Source: Eonycteris spelaea
Taxonomy: Eukaryota; Chordata; Mammalia; Chiroptera; Pteropodidae
DNA: 64,000 bases
NCBI GenBank assembly: GCA_003508835.1
Contig: PUFA01000116.1
Span: forward strand, 682,001-746,000
Direction of reading: 5' to 3'
Positions 1 to 13,200 of this stretch are shown piece after piece (position 1 is the first letter of the stretch; every line of letters starts with the position of its first letter). A program made the position numbers and the translations under genes. The notes below the pieces were generated by a model, which saw only the letters and a list, made by a program, of their open reading frames with translations, did no database searches and was not told where the DNA came from.

Positions 1-11
1 ATCATTTACAG

Positions 12-1242
12 GTAACCACCCAGTCTTCTGACGGTCTCGAGGAGAAACTTGACTCTGATGACCCGTCTGTAAAAGAACTAGATGTCAAAGACCTGGAGGG
101 GGTTGAGGTCAAGGACTTGGATGATGAAGACCTGGAGAATTTAAATCTAGACGCAGAGGATGGCAAGGGCGACGAACTGGATACTTTAGGGAATTTGGAG
201 ACGAATGATCCCAACCTGGATGACCTCTTGCGGTCAGGGGAATTTGACATCATTGCCTACACGGATCCCGAACTCGACTTAGGAGACAAGAAAAGCATGT
301 TTAATGAGGAGCTGGACCTTAATGTCCCAATTGATGATAAGTTAGATAATCAGTGTGCTCCTGTTGAGCGGAAAAAAAAGGAGCAGGAAGTTAAAACGGT
401 GGTTCCTTCTGATAAACATTCTCCGTGGAAAAAGTCTGCTGATCCCAGTGAGATAAAGACTGAAGTGCTGTCTCCGAATTCTAGAGGGGAAGCCAGGTGT
501 GGCAGCGTGAAGAGCGACGAGGGGACCCTCGACACTCCCTGCTCACAGGCTTCTGCCTCCACGGACGCGAACCACGGCGGAAATGCTTCCTTGCAGCCCC
601 GTGACGCCGACCTCCTCGACCACAGACCTAATCGAGACGCCGCGGGCTCCAGCGCAGGTGTTCCTGGGTCTGCGCCGCTGCCCGCCGAAGATGTCCTGAA
701 CCCTTGTGGCATCACCGGATCCACTCCAGTTCTTTCAAGTTTACTTGCTAATGAAAAATCCGATAATCCGGATGTGAGGCCATTGGGGTCTCCGCCGCCG
801 ACTCTGCCAGCCTCACCATCCAGTCATGTGTCAGGTTTGCCGCCCCCCTTAGTGACGCCACCTGGCCGTGTCATGGATAGCGCCGTGAATTCTAATGTGG
901 CAGTAGTCTCCAGGCTAAACCATACTTTTCCTCAGGGTGTGCAGGTAAATCCAGGATTCATTCAGGGTCAGCCGGCAGTCAGTCACGGTTTCGGGACAGG
1001 AAAACCTGCGAATCAAACTGTGCCTCTAACCAGTCAGTCTGGAGCCGGCGGCCTGTCCGGACCCCACCAGCTGATGATCCCTCCAGCATTGACCCAGCAG
1101 AGTAGAGAGAGGCCCCTCCTTCTGGATGAACAGCCTCTACTTCTCCAGGACCTTCTGGACCAAGAGAGGCAGGAACAGCAACAGCAAAGGCAGATGCAAG
1201 CCATGATCCGTCAGCGGTCAGAGCCCTTCTTCCCCAACATCG
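12..1242 (+). CDS. KMT2C: KMT2C exon (1st in window): acidic and Ser/Pro-rich segment
   Basis: The exon follows the acceptor TTTACAG and is read from base 12 in phase 0: 410 codons plus the first base of an Asp codon, ending at a GTAGGG donor. It opens with an acidic Leu/Asp/Glu-rich stretch containing KELDVKDLEGVEVKDL, then DLLRSGEFDIIAYTDPELD. A poorly conserved Ser/Pro region follows, and the exon ends with a Gln-rich helix containing LLLQDLLDQERQEQQQQRQ. Two LXXLL-type motifs are visible (LSSLL and LLQDLL), a class known to bind nuclear receptors; their use here is inferred. The open frame runs on to 1388 only because the intron lacks an early stop. Confidence 0.95.
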
Positions 1243-4200
1243 GTAGGGGTCCCTGCGAGTGTCAGTGGTGTCCGCTGTGGGCTTTAGGGTGCCGTGCAGT
1301 TAGCTTATGGGGGTCCAGTGTTAACATTACATGTGGCCAGAGCTGTTGTATTTCTGTGCTGCTGAAGGACATGGCCTCCAGAAGTTGATACGTTTCCCCT
1401 TGTTAGAGGGTGATAACTAATTTAGTGCAGTGCCTTAGTCCCAGAAATGACTGCAGATTCCCGTTCGTGATGTTTACCAACGAAGCAATTCTGAGTAGCA
1501 TTGCAGACGTTTGGGTGAAAAGGAGTCACATTCCTTCGGATTATCGCGGTGATCCCCCTTGTGTTTGACAGACTTCTTGTTTTGATTCCTGTAGGACTGA
1601 GGTATTAAAGCTTGGCTGCAGTTATGGGTCACTGAGATGGGGTTAAATTCAGGATGAGGTTCTTAGTATGTCGTAATTCCTTACCTAGTCTAGAAATCTC
1701 TCATAGTGATTATTAAATAAAAAGGAATAAGAGTCTGTTATATGTTTGTGACAGTTACATTATCTCTTAGTGTAATCTGAACCAAGTACTATGAAATAAG
1801 TGACTTTAAAATATATTTCTTCTTTAGATCTTGATGCAATTGCAGACCCTATAATGAAAGCCAAAATGGTGGCCCTTAAGGGCATAAATAAAGTAATGGC
1901 ACAAAGCAACATGGGCATGCCGCCAGTGGTCATGAACAGGTGGGTGACGCTGTTTCCCATTCTCGCTTGGCTTCGAGAAGCGTGTGAAATTATCACTAGT
2001 ACCTAGGAAGAGTATACTAGGAATGAACAGTATTTAAATGTGTCGCGACGTCAGTTGGATATAATCAGGAAATCCAAAGTATTTTAAGCGTGCTTTTAAT
2101 TTTTAAATACCTTTAGAGTAGTTCATGCTTCAGAGCTGCTTGGGACAGAGATACAGGTGAGAAGATAAGCAGGAAAATAGAAATTACACTGTTCTGTGTT
2201 GACATAGACAATAATTTACGCCCGTGAATATTTTTTTATTCCGTCAAAGAAACAATGCATTCAAAAAAGTGGGACATTTCAGTAAAGCTACTGAGTACTT
2301 AAGGCAGCTATGAATCCAGTTTTAAAATAAGTGTCTTCAGGTCAGAAACAGGGAAGAGTGAGAGGCGTCCACAGATCTCTCCCCATAAATAACAGTAAGC
2401 CGAACATCTGAAACTCAAGAAAAAACACCCAAACTGCACACACCAGCACATCCGAGCACGGGATCTGCATGTAAGAGCTTCCACAGTTACCAGAGGAAGG
2501 TGTAAGCGGTATTAGAACATATGATGAACTATATTTCAGTATGAAACATAAATAAATAAAAGGTCAAAAAAATAAATAAGTGCTCCCAAACTGAATTCGA
2601 CTCAGAAAAAAGTCTGTGAGTAGATTAAAGGACATTGGAAAGGTAGCAGTTGGGAAAATTTGTAAGCAGAAAAATGGAAGTGACTCTTAAGAGTCATTTG
2701 ACCGTATGGATTTCTGAAATTGGAGTAATTGTGCCCCCGAAGGGATATTGAACAGCCTCCTGGCAGTCCCTTAAGTTTTGACCGTGGGCCACCGACAGTG
2801 CGCGGGGGTTTTCTAAATGCAGATGAGTTTGCTCCGCTGCAGACCGGAGTGGGACCGTCCGCAGGCGTTGGCTGTCCATCTGTTTGTGGCGGGCACCACG
2901 AGTGGTCCTCACGTGTGTTGCTGTCTGACACGTCTGTCTATGGAGTAGGATGGAGCCTCAGTTTAGCCTAATTATCTCACTGGAAAACTGTTTATGAAAA
3001 GGAATGGGCTTGATTATGGAATTGAACGTAAAATCTACATAAATTTAAGATAAACATACTGAAGATAAATTGGACATCCTTTAAAGCTTAGTTCTTTTCA
3101 TTTGTTGAGAACTTGGAAGCAGGTAAGAAACATAGTTGCAATCAAAGTGGAGATAGTTTCCTGTGATTTTCACTGTCATTTTCACTGTCGCCAGGCATCT
3201 TTTAACGTTGTCACAGGGGTTCTTAGCATTTTCTGTCATGAACCTTTTTGACATTCCTGTGAAGCTTTTAAATTCTTTCTCAAAACATTTTATATGCAAA
3301 ACAAAAACATAGTATTACAGTTATATAACCATTATATTATAATTGTATAATACAAATATTAAAAATTATATTTAATATAAACATACAATTATATAATCGA
3401 TTATATTTGAAATGTAGTTACTTAAAAATTATAGTACATGTGCTTCTTAATACATTAATGAATTTAGCGGTAGGTCTAGTAATTACCATAACTTCAAAGT
3501 AATGGTGAATGGTAAAATGTAGTTTGCTATCTGTAGTCAAAACGGGAATGCTAAATTCCATTTGGCACTTGGCTTTAAAGGTGGGCCGCAGAGTGAGACA
3601 CCTGCGTCCAGCACCCTGTCTCTCTGTAAAGCAGAGCTCTGCTGACATATGCCACATGTCAGGCACATTGGTTTTGGTCTCTTCCGCCAAGGGCTCTGAA
3701 GAAGTGGAGGCGATAGTCCCTCAAAGTGGGATGATGTATTATTGACTAAGGGCAATCGTGATAATTGGATTAAGAGATCATTGCAGATCAGGACTGGTGG
3801 GGGGAGGGGCTGAGAGGTGACTCAAAAATCTGATTAAAAAATTAAAAAGCATATTTCTCAGTTCTAAAAGCACCTAAATACTAATGTACAATATTTGATA
3901 CGCAATTTGGACATTGTGCCCTATAAATATGTATCTGTTATGTTGAAGCATTTGGTAGCTAGTGGAAGTGTTTTCATTAAAGCAATGTTTCTGTGAAGTG
4001 TTTTGTAGGTCTTAATTAGAAAATCATTTTGCCAAATATTTTTATATAGACGTTTTCTTTGTCAATGACGTATTTCTGATTTGCTTTAACATTGGAGCTA
4101 CAAAAATGTACAAAAATATACAAAAATCTATGAAACGTAATTAAGTTACACCTTTAGTTTTAGAATACAAAATAAGCTCCCAATTATTTTTAAATAAAGA

Positions 4201-7200
4201 TCAGAAGAATTTTTTTTTTAGAATTTATGTAATACACCTATGTCTTCACTATATATTTTTTTTATCCAAAAGACTCGAATTAATTGTACGTTATGGTCTA
4301 ATAAGGTGTCAAGCGGGACAAACCACCGCAGCAGCCTAGCTGGCTGCCTCCCGCAGCCTCGCGCCTGGTGGGAGGGGTGCTAGCCTCGGAAGCCTCCTTC
4401 CACGCAAGGAACGGGAGAGTAATGTGAGCCCCCACTCACAGAGGCGTGTTCAAGGAAACGGGCTCTGGTACCTGTTCTAGGTGGGGGTGACATTGCCGGT
4501 GCTCTTCCTTCCTGCAGGGGACATTGTTAAGCGCTCAAAATGACATTAGTTCTGGGTGCTCACCGTTTGATACCCAGCTCTTCCTTCTCGCAGGTTCCCC
4601 TTCGTGGGCCATCGGTGACTGGGACCCAGACTGGCGAGGGCCAGAGCCTCCTGCCACAGGCACTCACGCAGGTACCACTGCTTGTCACCAGCCTTTGTGG
4701 GATGCTGGGTCTCGTGTTTCTCACCAAGCCTCTTTTCCAGAGTGAGGCCACTTCTAGAGAGTCCTAGAAGCTTTAGAGCACTGTCAGCATATGCTATCAG
4801 CTCAGCAGAAGTAAAGGTTTTTCATAACTTCTAAAGAGAAAGACAAATTAAGGTTAAAAAATTGGCAGCAATTCCTGAAAAGGACCTGTATATTTAAGGG
4901 TAGAAAGTCACTGGAGGGAAACCAAATGCTTAAGTTTTTTTGTTTTGCTTTTATTTACTCTTTAAGTCCACAAAGTATGTTCCCAAACTAAATTTTGAAA
5001 TTAATTCACTACATTTAAAATATAAAACTGCTATAAACAATAGAAAATAATTACAATCATTCTATTTAAACATAGTCATGTCTGCTATTTATTCTTGGAG
5101 TAATTTAGTTTTTTAAATATTCACAGTTCATCATGGCTTTAAGTATAAATATTTAAATATTTAGTGCCAGCTAATGTCTGGGAAGGTAGTACTGCTCATT
5201 TCATGTACTGTTTTCTTCAGTGTTTTTCAAGTGTCTGCCTCGGGGGAAGCCACCTTCCAAGCTACCTTCTACATGTCTTTTTGGAATTTTCTTTTTTGCC
5301 ACTTGTGCTTTACATTTATTTTGCTGATAATTGTGTTCGTTATATTATTAAATGGAAAAGAGAGAGACTGTCTCATACAGTGGAAAAAGCATAGGCTTCA
5401 TAGCTAAATTTTTAATCTCAGTTCCACTATGAAAATACTCTGCAAGTTTGGGCAAGTTCTTTAATCTCCCTTGCTGATCTGTCAGCTGTTACACTGCCAT
5501 TTGTAATTGTGACCTTGTGTACAGCTCCTGCCTATCTTATAGAACTTGTAAGGACTGAGTAAAAGCTTTTTCAAGTTAAATGTATCGGATTGTTGCCAGG
5601 AAATTGTAAGATTAGTAACTATTCAGTCATCCTGGAAAAACAAGAGATATTAGAAAATAAGACTAATATTTTTAATTAATGTATATTTGTCATTTGTACA
5701 TATTAGAGATACTGGTTTTTGTTTATAACTGTTTGAGTGGAATTTAGTCAGTCTGGAACCTATGTTTGTCTTAATTGCAGAAGAGAACCCAGATAGATCT
5801 CATTAAAAAGTGAGGTTTTAGGGGTTCTCTAGCTAAGTACTTACAATATTTGCTTTGCCCTCTATTATATCTCTGATGAATAATCTCTTACCTTAAATAT
5901 AATTGTTTTTCAACTAAATCAAGAAAATATTAACAGCTCAGAGATACCTTAAAATTTTCAGAAATTGGGTTGTCACCCAATTCATCTACTTTTTGTAAAA
6001 ATGAGAGCATTAAAGATGTCAGGAAATTAAAGGGTTTTTTTCCCTTCCATTTCTTTTTCTTTCTTTCTTTTTTGAAAAAGTTTTTCCCCTTTAACTGAAA
6101 TGTGGAATAAACCTATTTGTAAATTTTACTTATTTTAGGATGGCAGTATAACACATCAGCTTTCTAGGCCTAATCCTCCAAATTTTGGTCCAGGCTTTGT
6201 CAGTAAGTATAAATCTAATAAGTTATGTGTTCTCTGGGGATTGCTTGTTTGCACTACATTTGCGTTCTTTGAAAACTTGGAGTTAGCGTAGGTGCGTTAT
6301 TTTAAGTCTAAGTGCCCTCATCTTTTATGAAACTCTAGTAGACATCTTTTCTTCAAGGCATGTATTTTCATTGCTTTTTTTTCTTATGCATGAAGATTTA
6401 GTTAGAGATTAATATTTTAATACAGAAAAATTATCTTCCCCATTCTCTTCAATGTTGTTGTTGGTTTTTATATATATATATATATATATATGTAGATCGG
6501 GCACTTTACAATCCATAGAGCTAAACACCTACTTACTCTAATGACTGTCTGCGTAAGGAACAAGGACACTAAATGGGAACAACGTAGGGACCGTGCGTAG
6601 AAATAAGTTGGGTTAGCAGCATGGCGTGAAGGGCGAGGATGGAGGATGCCACTGAGCCTTTCTCGTTACCTCCAGGGGTCCCAAGGCGGTTCAGGATAGC
6701 ATTGAAGTTCTCCCCAGACTGAACCTTTCTGAAATCTTCAGACTGTTTAGCTAACTTTTTTTTCACCATTATTTTTCATTTTGCTCACCTCTGCTCTCCT
6801 GGTTCCAGAAACCAGAAAGGCTTTCCTTGCGGTAGGTCTCATTCTACCAGAAGCAGAACTTCTGAAATCTTGTGAAAAAGCCTGTTCTTGACAAATGCCC
6901 TTCAAATTTAGTAGACTAGATTTCACGTTCATACATGTGCTGAACTTCTGGGTTTAGGAACAAACCCAAAGTCTGACCTTTTGAAATTCCCCTGCATTAA
7001 TACCGTAATTTGAACACGTGTTTGCATTAAAACCAAACTGCTGTGACCAACTGGCTTTTTCTGGCTTTATTGTGCCCATTGGCTTTGGTTGCATTCTCAC
7101 TGTATGACAATATTCTGTTATCATGGATGTAATTTTTCAGCTAATGTCCTTCTTGGAATTGTATTTATTCATTTCTTTGTCTTCTAGTGAGTCAAAAGGT

Positions 7201-10200
7201 TTATTCTGAGTTTTACTACCATAAGATGACTTTTTTTTTTTTTTTTTGGACTTGGCATCAGTGAAGTAAAGTGCCCTGAAAGAATAAAGCAGGAATGTTG
7301 GTACAAGATGAAGAGATGTAACTATTCGGGGAGATAGTAATGACAGTCATAAAAACAAAAGATTTTACTTGGATCATTCCCTACCTTTGTTATTTATAGA
7401 AATCTGTTACAAATTTTTTATAAAACTTCCAAAGATTTTGAACTTACGAATTTCCTTTATGAAACACAAAATTTATGTTGGTCCTTTCCGAAACATCCTA
7501 GGTTCCCTCCTGTTCAGGTTAGGACACTTTTTCACTATTAAGAAATAGGGAAAACCTTAGGAACTCCAGAAACTTAGCATGGGAAATGACACCTAATCCA
7601 TGCTCTGGACCTTAGTAGGTTATGTCTTGGTTTCTTCAAAATCTGTGAAGTCGAATTAATAAGAAACACATAAAACAACATACAGTTTGGCTTGTTTGTT
7701 AGAGAATTGGATAGTTTAGTGGATAAAAGCATTCCATTAGAGAAAGGTCTGCTTTGCAAAGATCGGGTTCATATTATTGATGAGTATGAAGTTAACCTGT
7801 GTCCTGCAAATGTGATTTTTGGTTTTCTCAAATATTTTTCTAAAATCTCTTTAGTTACATTATTGTCCAATATGTAGTATAATGTTTTCAAAATACCTAT
7901 GACGAGGTCATAATGAAACCGCATAACGAAAATGGATTTGTATGACTTGTATCGCTGAACGTTTTGGGACGTTGACGCAACTGAATTTTTCATTTTTCCC
8001 TCAGACGACTCACAGCGTAAGCAGTATGAAGAATGGCTCCAGGAGACCCAGCAGCTCCTTCAGATGCAGCAGAAGTACCTGGAGGAGCAGATCGGCGCGC
8101 ACAGGAAGTCTAAGAAGGCCCTGTCGGCCAAGCAGCGCACCGCCAAGAAGGCCGGCCGGGAGTTCCCCGAGGAGGACGCGGAGCAGCTCAAGCACGTGAC
8201 GGAGCAGCAGAGCATGGTGCAGAAGCAGCTGGAGCAGGTGAGGACCCGGGTGGGCGGGGTGCTCGGGGCGTCGGGAGTCCACGTCCACGCATGACAGCTC
8301 TGAGACCTCCAAACCTGCAGCGGTGCCAGCCCCAGCCCTGGGGTGACAACGTGAGACGGGTCTCACCCTCCTGACTTAGACAAGCGCCTTCCTCAGGTGT
8401 GAAGCCTGAGGCAGCGGGGGACATTCAGGCCCTCGCTGCCCCTGCAGTCACTGGAGGCAGGGACAGGGTCCTCGGGGAGCCTGGGGTCCGGGGGGAATGG
8501 GACATGCGCCCAAGCAGCGTTCGCTCCCTTGGAGTTGGCCTGGCCTTGGCCATCAGGGAGACTGAAGAAAACGAGTTGAAAACCTGCCAGCACTGCCGGG
8601 GTCGGCATGCCGGCATCTGCACACCCGGGGATGCAGGGGTGCTGAAGGGCGCACACAGCATCCTGCACCGTGCCTCCCGGTCCCTGAGGAGGCGGTGCCC
8701 TCAAGACCTGGCTGTGTCCGTGCAGAGACAGGTCCTGCACTGTGCTGAGTGGGGCACGGAGGGCTTCGGAATGAACCGATGAGTCTGTCAGGACCTGACT
8801 GGGAACGAGTCACACAGTGTCCCCATTTCAGAAACCGCCACTCGAGCACGTCAGTCGTGTTGTTTCCCCGTCCAGCAGAGGGCGCAGTGCACGTCCTCGC
8901 CCTGTACCTGGACCTTGTGCCTGTCTGTACATTTCAGAAGTGGAATCTTCACACGTCTGAGTGGCACAGTCGTTCTAACCTGTGTGTCACTGACTTGATG
9001 ATGTCACAGTGAGCTGGTTTCCTGTGTGGCCTTTTTGTTTTATCTTTTTGATCGACAGTTTAAATAGTTTGACTTTCACAGTAAGATTTCCTTATGTTTC
9101 AGGAAAATGTATTTTAAATTTGATGGTGTTATTTCATATGTAAAGAGGTTTTACAGAGGACCTTGGAAAATTGCTGTTGTTAAAAAGATTGGTAATCTTT
9201 AGTTAATGTTTTGTCGATCCAAATTTTTGTGGGTCTTGCTGTTGCCTAAGCAGATCACTTCCACCGCTGCCCAACCTCGCTGCCTCCCCGATGGCTGGTG
9301 TCTGGCCTGGTGCCCGCGCTGCGTGAGTGAGACTCTCGTGTGTCGTTGCAGATCCGGAAGCAGCAGAAGGAGCACGCGGAGCTGATCGAGGACTACCGCA
9401 GCAAGCGGCAGCAGTGCGCGCTGGCCCCGCCCGCTGGCATGCCCGCGGTCCCGCCCCCGCCAGCCCTGGGCCAGCCCAGCTTCCCCCTGGTGCCGCAGCA
9501 GCTCCAGCCGCACTCGGCAGTCATTCCCGGCCACTCCAGCCCCGTGCGCATGCCCGGCCTGCCCGGGTGGCAGCCGCCCGGTGCCCCTGCTCACCTCCCT
9601 CTCAACCCGAGGATTCAGCCTCCAGTCGCCCAGCTACCAATGAAGCCTTGCACACCAGCCCCGGGCACCGTGCCGAGCGCAAGCCCACAGGGGGGGCCGC
9701 CCCCGCGGGTGGAATTCGATGACAACAACCCCTTCAGTGAAGGTTTCCAGGAACGGGAGCGGAAGGAGCGTCTGCGAGAGCAGCAGGAGCGACAACGAAT
9801 CCAGCTCATGCAGGAGGTGGACAGACAGAGAGCTCTGCAGCAGAGACTGGAGATGGAGCAGCACAGCCTGATGGGCTCGGAGCCTGGAGGTCGGACGTCC
9901 GTGGCCCAGGCCCCGTTCTACGGCCCCGATCTGCCTTGTGACTTCATGCAGGCCCCTAGGCCCATCCAGCAGTCCCCGCAGCGGCAGCCACCGGGTGTGC
10001 CACAGGGGCCCCTGAATTCTCCGCCCGCCCAGCCTTTTATGCCCGCCGGGGAGCGAAGGCTGGGAGGGGCCCCCTCCTTTGTTCCTGATTCGCCGTCGGT
10101 TCCCGGTTCGAGCCCAAACTTCCATTCTGCAAAGCAGGTGCACGGGGGTCTTCCCGGGGCCAGCTTCCAGCAGTCCTCAGCGAGGCCTCCTTTCACACCC

Positions 10201-13200
10201 GCCTTGCCTGCGGCACCACCAGGAGCCGGCAGCGGTCTCCCGTGTGCCCAGGACCCGGCCGCCACCCACGCGCAGAGTTATTCCGGGCCCACCCAGTCTC
10301 TCATCCAGCTGTATTCTGACATAATCCCAGAAGAGAAGGGGAAAAAGAAAAGAACAAGAAAGAAGAAGAAAGACGACGACGCCGAGTCCACCAGGCCTCC
10401 GTCCACTCCCCATTCAGACATCACCGCCCCACAGACCCCGGGCGTCTCGGAGACCACCGCCACCCCCCCGGGACACACGCCCAGCGAGCCTCCCCCGCAG
10501 GCAGAACCCGACTCGGGGGGGCCGGCTGGGCCCTCGGCCAGCGGTGCGGCAGTGGGGCAGCCAGGCCCGGAGTCGGAACTTCCACAGCCCAGCGGCGACC
10601 TGTCCCAGGACACTTCTGACCCGCAAACCCAGTCCAGAGACGCGGAGTCGGGGCCGGCTGAGCCGGCGCAGCGCCCAGGCCCAGATGGGCCGGCGGCAGA
10701 GGAGCCTGCTGGGGAGCTGGCAGCCGAGAAGGCGGGGACCGGCCCTGCCTGTGCGGGGCACACACCCCCGCGGGCTGCTGGGCACCCCGCCAAGGGCGCA
10801 CAGGCAACGAGCTGCTGAGGCACCTGCTGAAGAGCAAGAAGGCGGCCACCCTCCCGAGCCAGGGGCCAGAGGGCGCCCCCTGCGCCAGTGGCCACGCGGG
10901 GCACGGCAGGCCCGCAGAGGGGCAGGGCCCCACTGGCCAACCGGTGAGTGGCTTTGTTCTAAGTCATGAAGCCTCGGGGTCGCTTTTGCGTTTTCGTGGG
11001 CTGGAAGAGCTCCCTTGTGAACACCCCTTGCGGGGCCCAGGGCCCGGCCCCTCCGGGAGCTGTCCCAGAGCACTCGTGAGGGTCTCCGGGCGGCGCCGCA
11101 CACCGCTCTGTGGCTCTGTGTCCGGTGAACGGTGCGGAGAGGCGTGTACAGCTGTCCAGATTTGCAGTTTTATGACGGTTAGTGCAGCTGTTGTCCTGCA
11201 AGTGCTGGACCCTTGCCTGTCTCTCTCCTGTCTGACTGTTCTGTGGAGATTGAGAAGCAGTTAGGTTGGTCAGTTCTAGCACATTTCAGCTGTGACACTT
11301 TCTCAGTCGTTCTTGTCACCAGCACACAGGCCCAGCCTCTGCACCCTCTCTCCACGGCGCCCTTTGCCCCAGGCCTTCGGCTCCGAGTGTCCGACTCGCC
11401 CTGCGCAGGTGGCCAGATGCTGCTGCTGCTCCACTTGTCCTCCCTTCTTTGTGTCCAGTCAGCGTCTTTTTATCTTTTAGAAACTAAGTTAAGTTCTGGG
11501 CTCGTTTTTGCTGGGTGCTTTTCCTAGCTCGGCCTGTCTCAGACACTGTGGTCACCCACGCACTCACACAGCGGCGTCTGGCCCTCTCCCCGTGAACAGC
11601 CCCTCGAGGATGCGACTGTCCCCCGGCTCCTGCTCAGTGCCCAGCGCAGTGTCCAGCACAGTCAGGGTTCGGTGAATGGAGTCAAAGTCAAGTCCTAATA
11701 CTGGCGATTGCGTGTAAAAAAAAATAATAATAGGGTGTCATGGTAGAAGAAGGGATGGGATCAGTGGGGACTGTCACAGGTCCTTGCACCCGTCTGGGAG
11801 GGTGGCCGGATAGGGACACTGTTACCGGGGTAACGACGCCATCCCTCGTTCTAGGCACCCTGCTGCAATGAGCACGTGCCCCGAGTTGCCATCTAATTAT
11901 GGGGCAGGACAGCTTTGTCCACTTTTACACGTGGCAGATCAGGTCACTTTCGGGTCACACGGCAGAAGTGTCGTGGCCGTGGTTGGATCGACCCAGCCTT
12001 CCACGCCGGGTCCATCTGTTCTCTCCCCTGTAACTCGGGGCGCAGAGAAGAGCCCCATCCCAGTTCCAAAGCCTCCTAGGAAACTGAGGGGGAGGCGTGC
12101 CCCTTGCTTGCTGAGCAGCGGAGCAGCCAGGCGCACAGCGGCGTCAGTCACGGTCCCCCTCACGTCGGGTCACCACGGGCCTTCAAGGGGTTCGTTCAAG
12201 CACACGCTGTGCTTGTGATACTCCACGAAAGGTGCCTGCCTTTGACCTGCTGTCGTGTAGGAATCTGGCACGAGGTTCTCTCTCACGTGTGCCAAGATGC
12301 AGCTGATTGAATAGCTACTCCTGTCTCCGCCGATACAGAAAAAACGAGGGCGGGAACACGGCCTAAGGTTACCACAGCAGTTACGAAAGTGTTCCGTCCG
12401 GGTGTCTAACTCCGAGCGGTGGGCTTCCTTGCAGCCGTAGCATTTGTGCTGTGTGAGAATGTTTAATGTCACGGGAACAGCCACATGTCGAGTTCAGAGA
12501 ACAGCCACCAGAACAAAAGAAGTGAAGTGCAATCATTGTGTTTTTAAAAAAATATATTTAGATACAGATAAAAGATTGGAAATGTACATTAAAATAGTAA
12601 CTTTTTATCTCAGGCAGGCAGCCTTTTGGATGACTTTTAATCTTTTGTGCTTCTCTAAAATTAAAAACATTCTTTGAAATGCAGTAGTATTTGCTTTTTT
12701 AGGGTAGTTGTTGAGATTAGATTAGGTGTCCCCAACCCTGAGCCTGCAGACCGGCACAGTACTGTCTTGCTGTCTGTGGCCTGTGAGGGCCTGGGCCGCA
12801 CAGCAGGAGGTGAGTGGCCAGCGAGTGAGCGGAGCTTCTCCTGCATGTGCAGCCGCTCCCCAGCGCCGGCGTCACCGCCTCAGCTCCGCCTCAGATCGTC
12901 AGGCATTAGATTCTCATGGGAGCCCCGGTCTCTGTGCCACAAAGGCTGGGGACTGTGGATTAGCACTCAGCAGTGCCTGACACCCCCCCACCACACACAC
13001 ACACACACACTGAAACCGACGACCGCATTGCCGCCCTCCTGGGAGCCGGTGGGAACGCCCCGGCCGCTGCCGCCCCAGCACCATCTCGGCAGCAGCGGTG
13101 TGACTTGACCCGGGACTCGGTACGCAGTGAGCAGTCTCGTGGCGAGCTCACACCTGCCGTCAGTGTGTTCCTAACCAGGTCCCAGGCGAGGCGTACACAC

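Noticed and set aside
4616..4618. TGA recoded as selenocysteine or programmed frameshift in the 3rd KMT2C exon
   Set aside because: The sequence after TGA in that frame is not family-like, and the exon is one base short for its neighbours. No slippery site or downstream structure is needed to explain it.
10278..11103. - strand ORFs of 170-229 codons opposite the large KMT2C exon
   Set aside because: They are shadows of the GC-rich coding exon; the Pro/Ala/Gly/Arg composition mirrors the sense codons.
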